Shown here piece after piece: positions 62,636 through 64,000 of a stretch of 64,000 nt of DNA; position 1 is the first letter of the stretch; every line of letters starts with the position of its first letter. The DNA is taken from the NCBI GenBank assembly GCA_009917455.1, contig QZDS01000003.1, forward strand, positions 1 through 64,000. Direction: 5' to 3'. The notes under the pieces were generated by a model. That model was given only the letters and a program-made list of their open reading frames with translations. It was not told the DNA's origin and did no database searches. This DNA is from a bacterium 1xD8-48. Lineage in GTDB: Bacteria > Bacillota > Clostridia > Lachnospirales > Lachnospiraceae. Position numbers and translations under genes: made by a program.

Positions 62636-63421
62636 CTAGAGCCTGCGCCAGGTAGCCCGCACCGCCCAGAAAAACAGATTATAACCGCTGCGGCAAAAAG
62701 AAAGCCCTTCCTGTTTCCTGTAGAGATTCCATATTCTTCTTATTGCCTCCAGCTTATTGGAAGATAAGGATTTTGCCGGTCTCCTGTAAATTACCAGAAC
62801 CTCGTCAAGCCCGTATGCCGTAAATCCGCTGCGAAGCAGCTTCCACCAGGTCGCCGTATCCTCGCTTTTAATTTCAGGCATCTGAATAATCTCACGGCCG
62901 GTTTTCTTTGTGTCGAGAAGCACTGTGGAGGTAAAGATAACCGTCCGTGAAAGCGCTTTCTCATATACAAGCTCTGCCGGGGCATGGACTGTTTTTCCCG
63001 TCCCTGCGGCATTTTCGTCCCCGAACTCATAAGATGTAAACACAAAGGCTGCCTGCTTTTCCTCCATAAAGGAAAGCTCTCTCTCCAGCTTGTCCGGCAG
63101 CCAGACATCATCCGCATCGAGGAAGGCGATGTATCGCCCGGCGGCGGCATTTATTCCCGTGTTCCGCGCTCTGGCCGCGCCCTCGTTCACGGGTTTGGCA
63201 ATCAGCCTGATTCTTTTATCTTCTGATAAGAGACCCTCGATTTTCCGTCTGCCATCATCCTTTGAGCAGTCGTCCACCAGTATCAGTTCCCAGTTTTCAT
63301 AAGTCTGGCTCCTGACCATGGCAATCGTCTCTTCTATATAAAATCCGGCATTGTAAACCGGCACGATAATGCTTACCAGTCTGTCCTGTATTTCCATTTG
63401 CGCTTTCCCCGTTCCCGCCAA
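62636..63421 (-). CDS. GT2-family glycosyltransferase
   Basis: A 261-residue GT-A enzyme: LVSIIVPVYNAGFYIEETI, LVDDCSKDDG, EGAARARNTGIN and FLDADDVWLPDKL with the DxD. It is soluble and short. It lies upstream of the sugar-phosphate transferase gene with a 37-bp gap. Its donor is unknown. Confidence 0.92.
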   Translation of the reverse strand: MAGTGKAQMEIQDRLVSIIVPVYNAGFYIEETIAMVRSQTYENWELILVDDCSKDDGRRKIEGLLSEDKRIRLIAKPVNEGAARARNTGINAAAGRYIAFLDADDVWLPDKLERELSFMEEKQAAFVFTSYEFGDENAAGTGKTVHAPAELVYEKALSRTVIFTSTVLLDTKKTGREIIQMPEIKSEDTATWWKLLRSGFTAYGLDEVLVIYRRPAKSLSSNKLEAIRRIWNLYRKQEGLSFCRSGYNLFFWAVRATWRRL

Positions 63422-63460
63422 ACTGTGCTCACGCAGACACTCCTGAAAACTCCGTTACTT

Positions 63461-64000
63461 TCATATTTCTTCTTTTACAAGATAGATTGGCCTTCTTTTC
63501 ACTTCCATATACGTTTTTGCAAGATATTGTCCCACTATTCCCAGACAAAAAAGCTGTACGCCGCTGATTAGCGAAATAATACACACAAGGGACGGCCATC
63601 CCGAGGTAGGGTCGCCAAATATCGCCTTTCTCACAATGGTAAAAATAATCAGCGCAAAGGCCGCCAGGCAGAAAAGCACGCCCATAAAAGCGGCAAAGGC
63701 CAGCGGCGCCGTGGAAAAAGCCGTGATGCCGTCTATCGAGTAAAGAAACAGCTTCCAGAAAGACCACTTCGTCTCTCCCTTTTTCCGTTCTATATTTTCA
63801 AACTCCAGCCATTTGGTCTCAAACCCGACCCAGCCGAAAATCCCCTTGCTGAACCGGTTATACTCTCCCATGGAAAGAATGGCGTCAACCACCTGTCTCG
63901 TCATAAGCCGGTAATCCCTGGCCCCGTCCATAATCTCCGTCCTTGAAATTTTCTTCATCAGCCGGTAAAAAATCCTGGCAAAAAAAGAACGCAGCGGCGG
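63461..64000 (-). CDS. 3' part of a polyprenyl-phosphate glycosyltransferase (GtrB/DPM1-like), cut by the right window edge
   Basis: An open frame of 179 codons enters from the right edge, with no stop between 64000 and the ATG at 63958, and the visible upstream residues (FFARIFYRLM) continue the family pattern. The following DGARDYRLMTRQVVDAILS and NRFSKGIFGWVGFETKWLEFE are typical. Two C-terminal membrane helices (about 75-105 and 115-145 of the visible part) hold it in the membrane. It charges polyprenyl phosphate with a sugar. The N-terminal catalytic half is outside the window. Confidence 0.88.
   Translation of the reverse strand, partial: PPLRSFFARIFYRLMKKISRTEIMDGARDYRLMTRQVVDAILSMGEYNRFSKGIFGWVGFETKWLEFENIERKKGETKWSFWKLFLYSIDGITAFSTAPLAFAAFMGVLFCLAAFALIIFTIVRKAIFGDPTSGWPSLVCIISLISGVQLFCLGIVGQYLAKTYMEVKRRPIYLVKEEI

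Noticed and set aside
1..64000. CRISPR array, tRNA or rRNA genes
   Set aside because: No regularly spaced direct repeats, cloverleaf-like sequences or conserved rRNA stretches were seen.

Overview
The window looks like a chromosome segment of an anaerobic, probably spore-forming Clostridia member, most likely Lachnospiraceae. The supports are strong AGGAGG ribosome-binding sites, Firmicutes-type gene families, a SAM-I riboswitch on metK, a YaaH-like LysM/GH18 protein, LplB/LplC-type sugar transport and many proteins of gut-Lachnospiraceae character. This placement is inference from gene content, not a database match. No rRNA, tRNA or CRISPR array was seen.

Left end (1-8.2 kb): a type VII secretion (T7SS, Esx/Yuk) operon on the minus strand, read right to left. 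It holds an FHA-containing EssC ATPase, a YukD/EsaB ubiquitin-like protein, two WXG100 proteins, a large lipoprotein with an SLH-like region and an Ig-like C-terminus, two small helical proteins of the kind that precede LXG toxins, and the first codons of a further gene that runs off the window.

Directly upstream of that operon (8.27-9.75 kb) is the most interesting part. A tyrosine recombinase gene lies inside a segment bounded by a perfect 25-bp inverted repeat. The segment also carries a perfect consensus promoter (TTGACA, 17 bp, TATAAT). As written, this promoter points away from the T7SS operon and into a hairpin terminator just outside the right repeat. If the recombinase inverts the segment, the promoter would face essC. 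I propose a self-contained phase-variation switch for the whole T7SS operon, with this assembly showing the OFF arrangement.

10-27 kb: mostly housekeeping and small accessory genes. These are an Rpn-family nuclease, metK with its SAM-I riboswitch and a long extra leader, murA, a LysM/G5/M23 peptidase, DNA polymerase IV, flavin reductases, a secreted Cys/His-rich protein, an MBL-fold hydrolase, a MATE exporter, a YbaK deacylase, a small alarmone synthetase, a hemolysin-III family protein, a RidA protein, and a run of flavin-type proteins led by an HTH-PNPOx fusion. A broken Rpn-family gene ends this stretch.

28-43 kb: an orphan unknown protein, an SGNH hydrolase, galE, a UDP-sugar pyrophosphorylase, a GGDEF protein, a 47-residue membrane peptide followed by a LysM/GH18 glycosidase, an M19 dipeptidase, a PseB-type dehydratase, an XRE membrane regulator and three glycosyltransferases. 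A broken kinase-like gene and an AAA/DUF4143 ATPase follow.

44-52 kb: a carbohydrate-use operon on the minus strand: AraC regulator, nucleoside-hydrolase-like enzyme, two permeases, a lipoprotein binding protein and a GH42 beta-galactosidase. No transporter ATPase is present, so a shared MsmK-type ATPase elsewhere is likely.

52-64 kb: a MATE exporter followed by an exopolysaccharide/cell-wall glycan cluster on the minus strand (glycosyltransferases, Wzz-like protein, polyprenyl sugar-phosphate transferase, EpsG-like polymerase). It is interrupted by a Dcm-type cytosine methyltransferase with an N-terminal ribbon-helix-helix-like region plus a Vsr repair endonuclease. The rightmost gene runs off the window.
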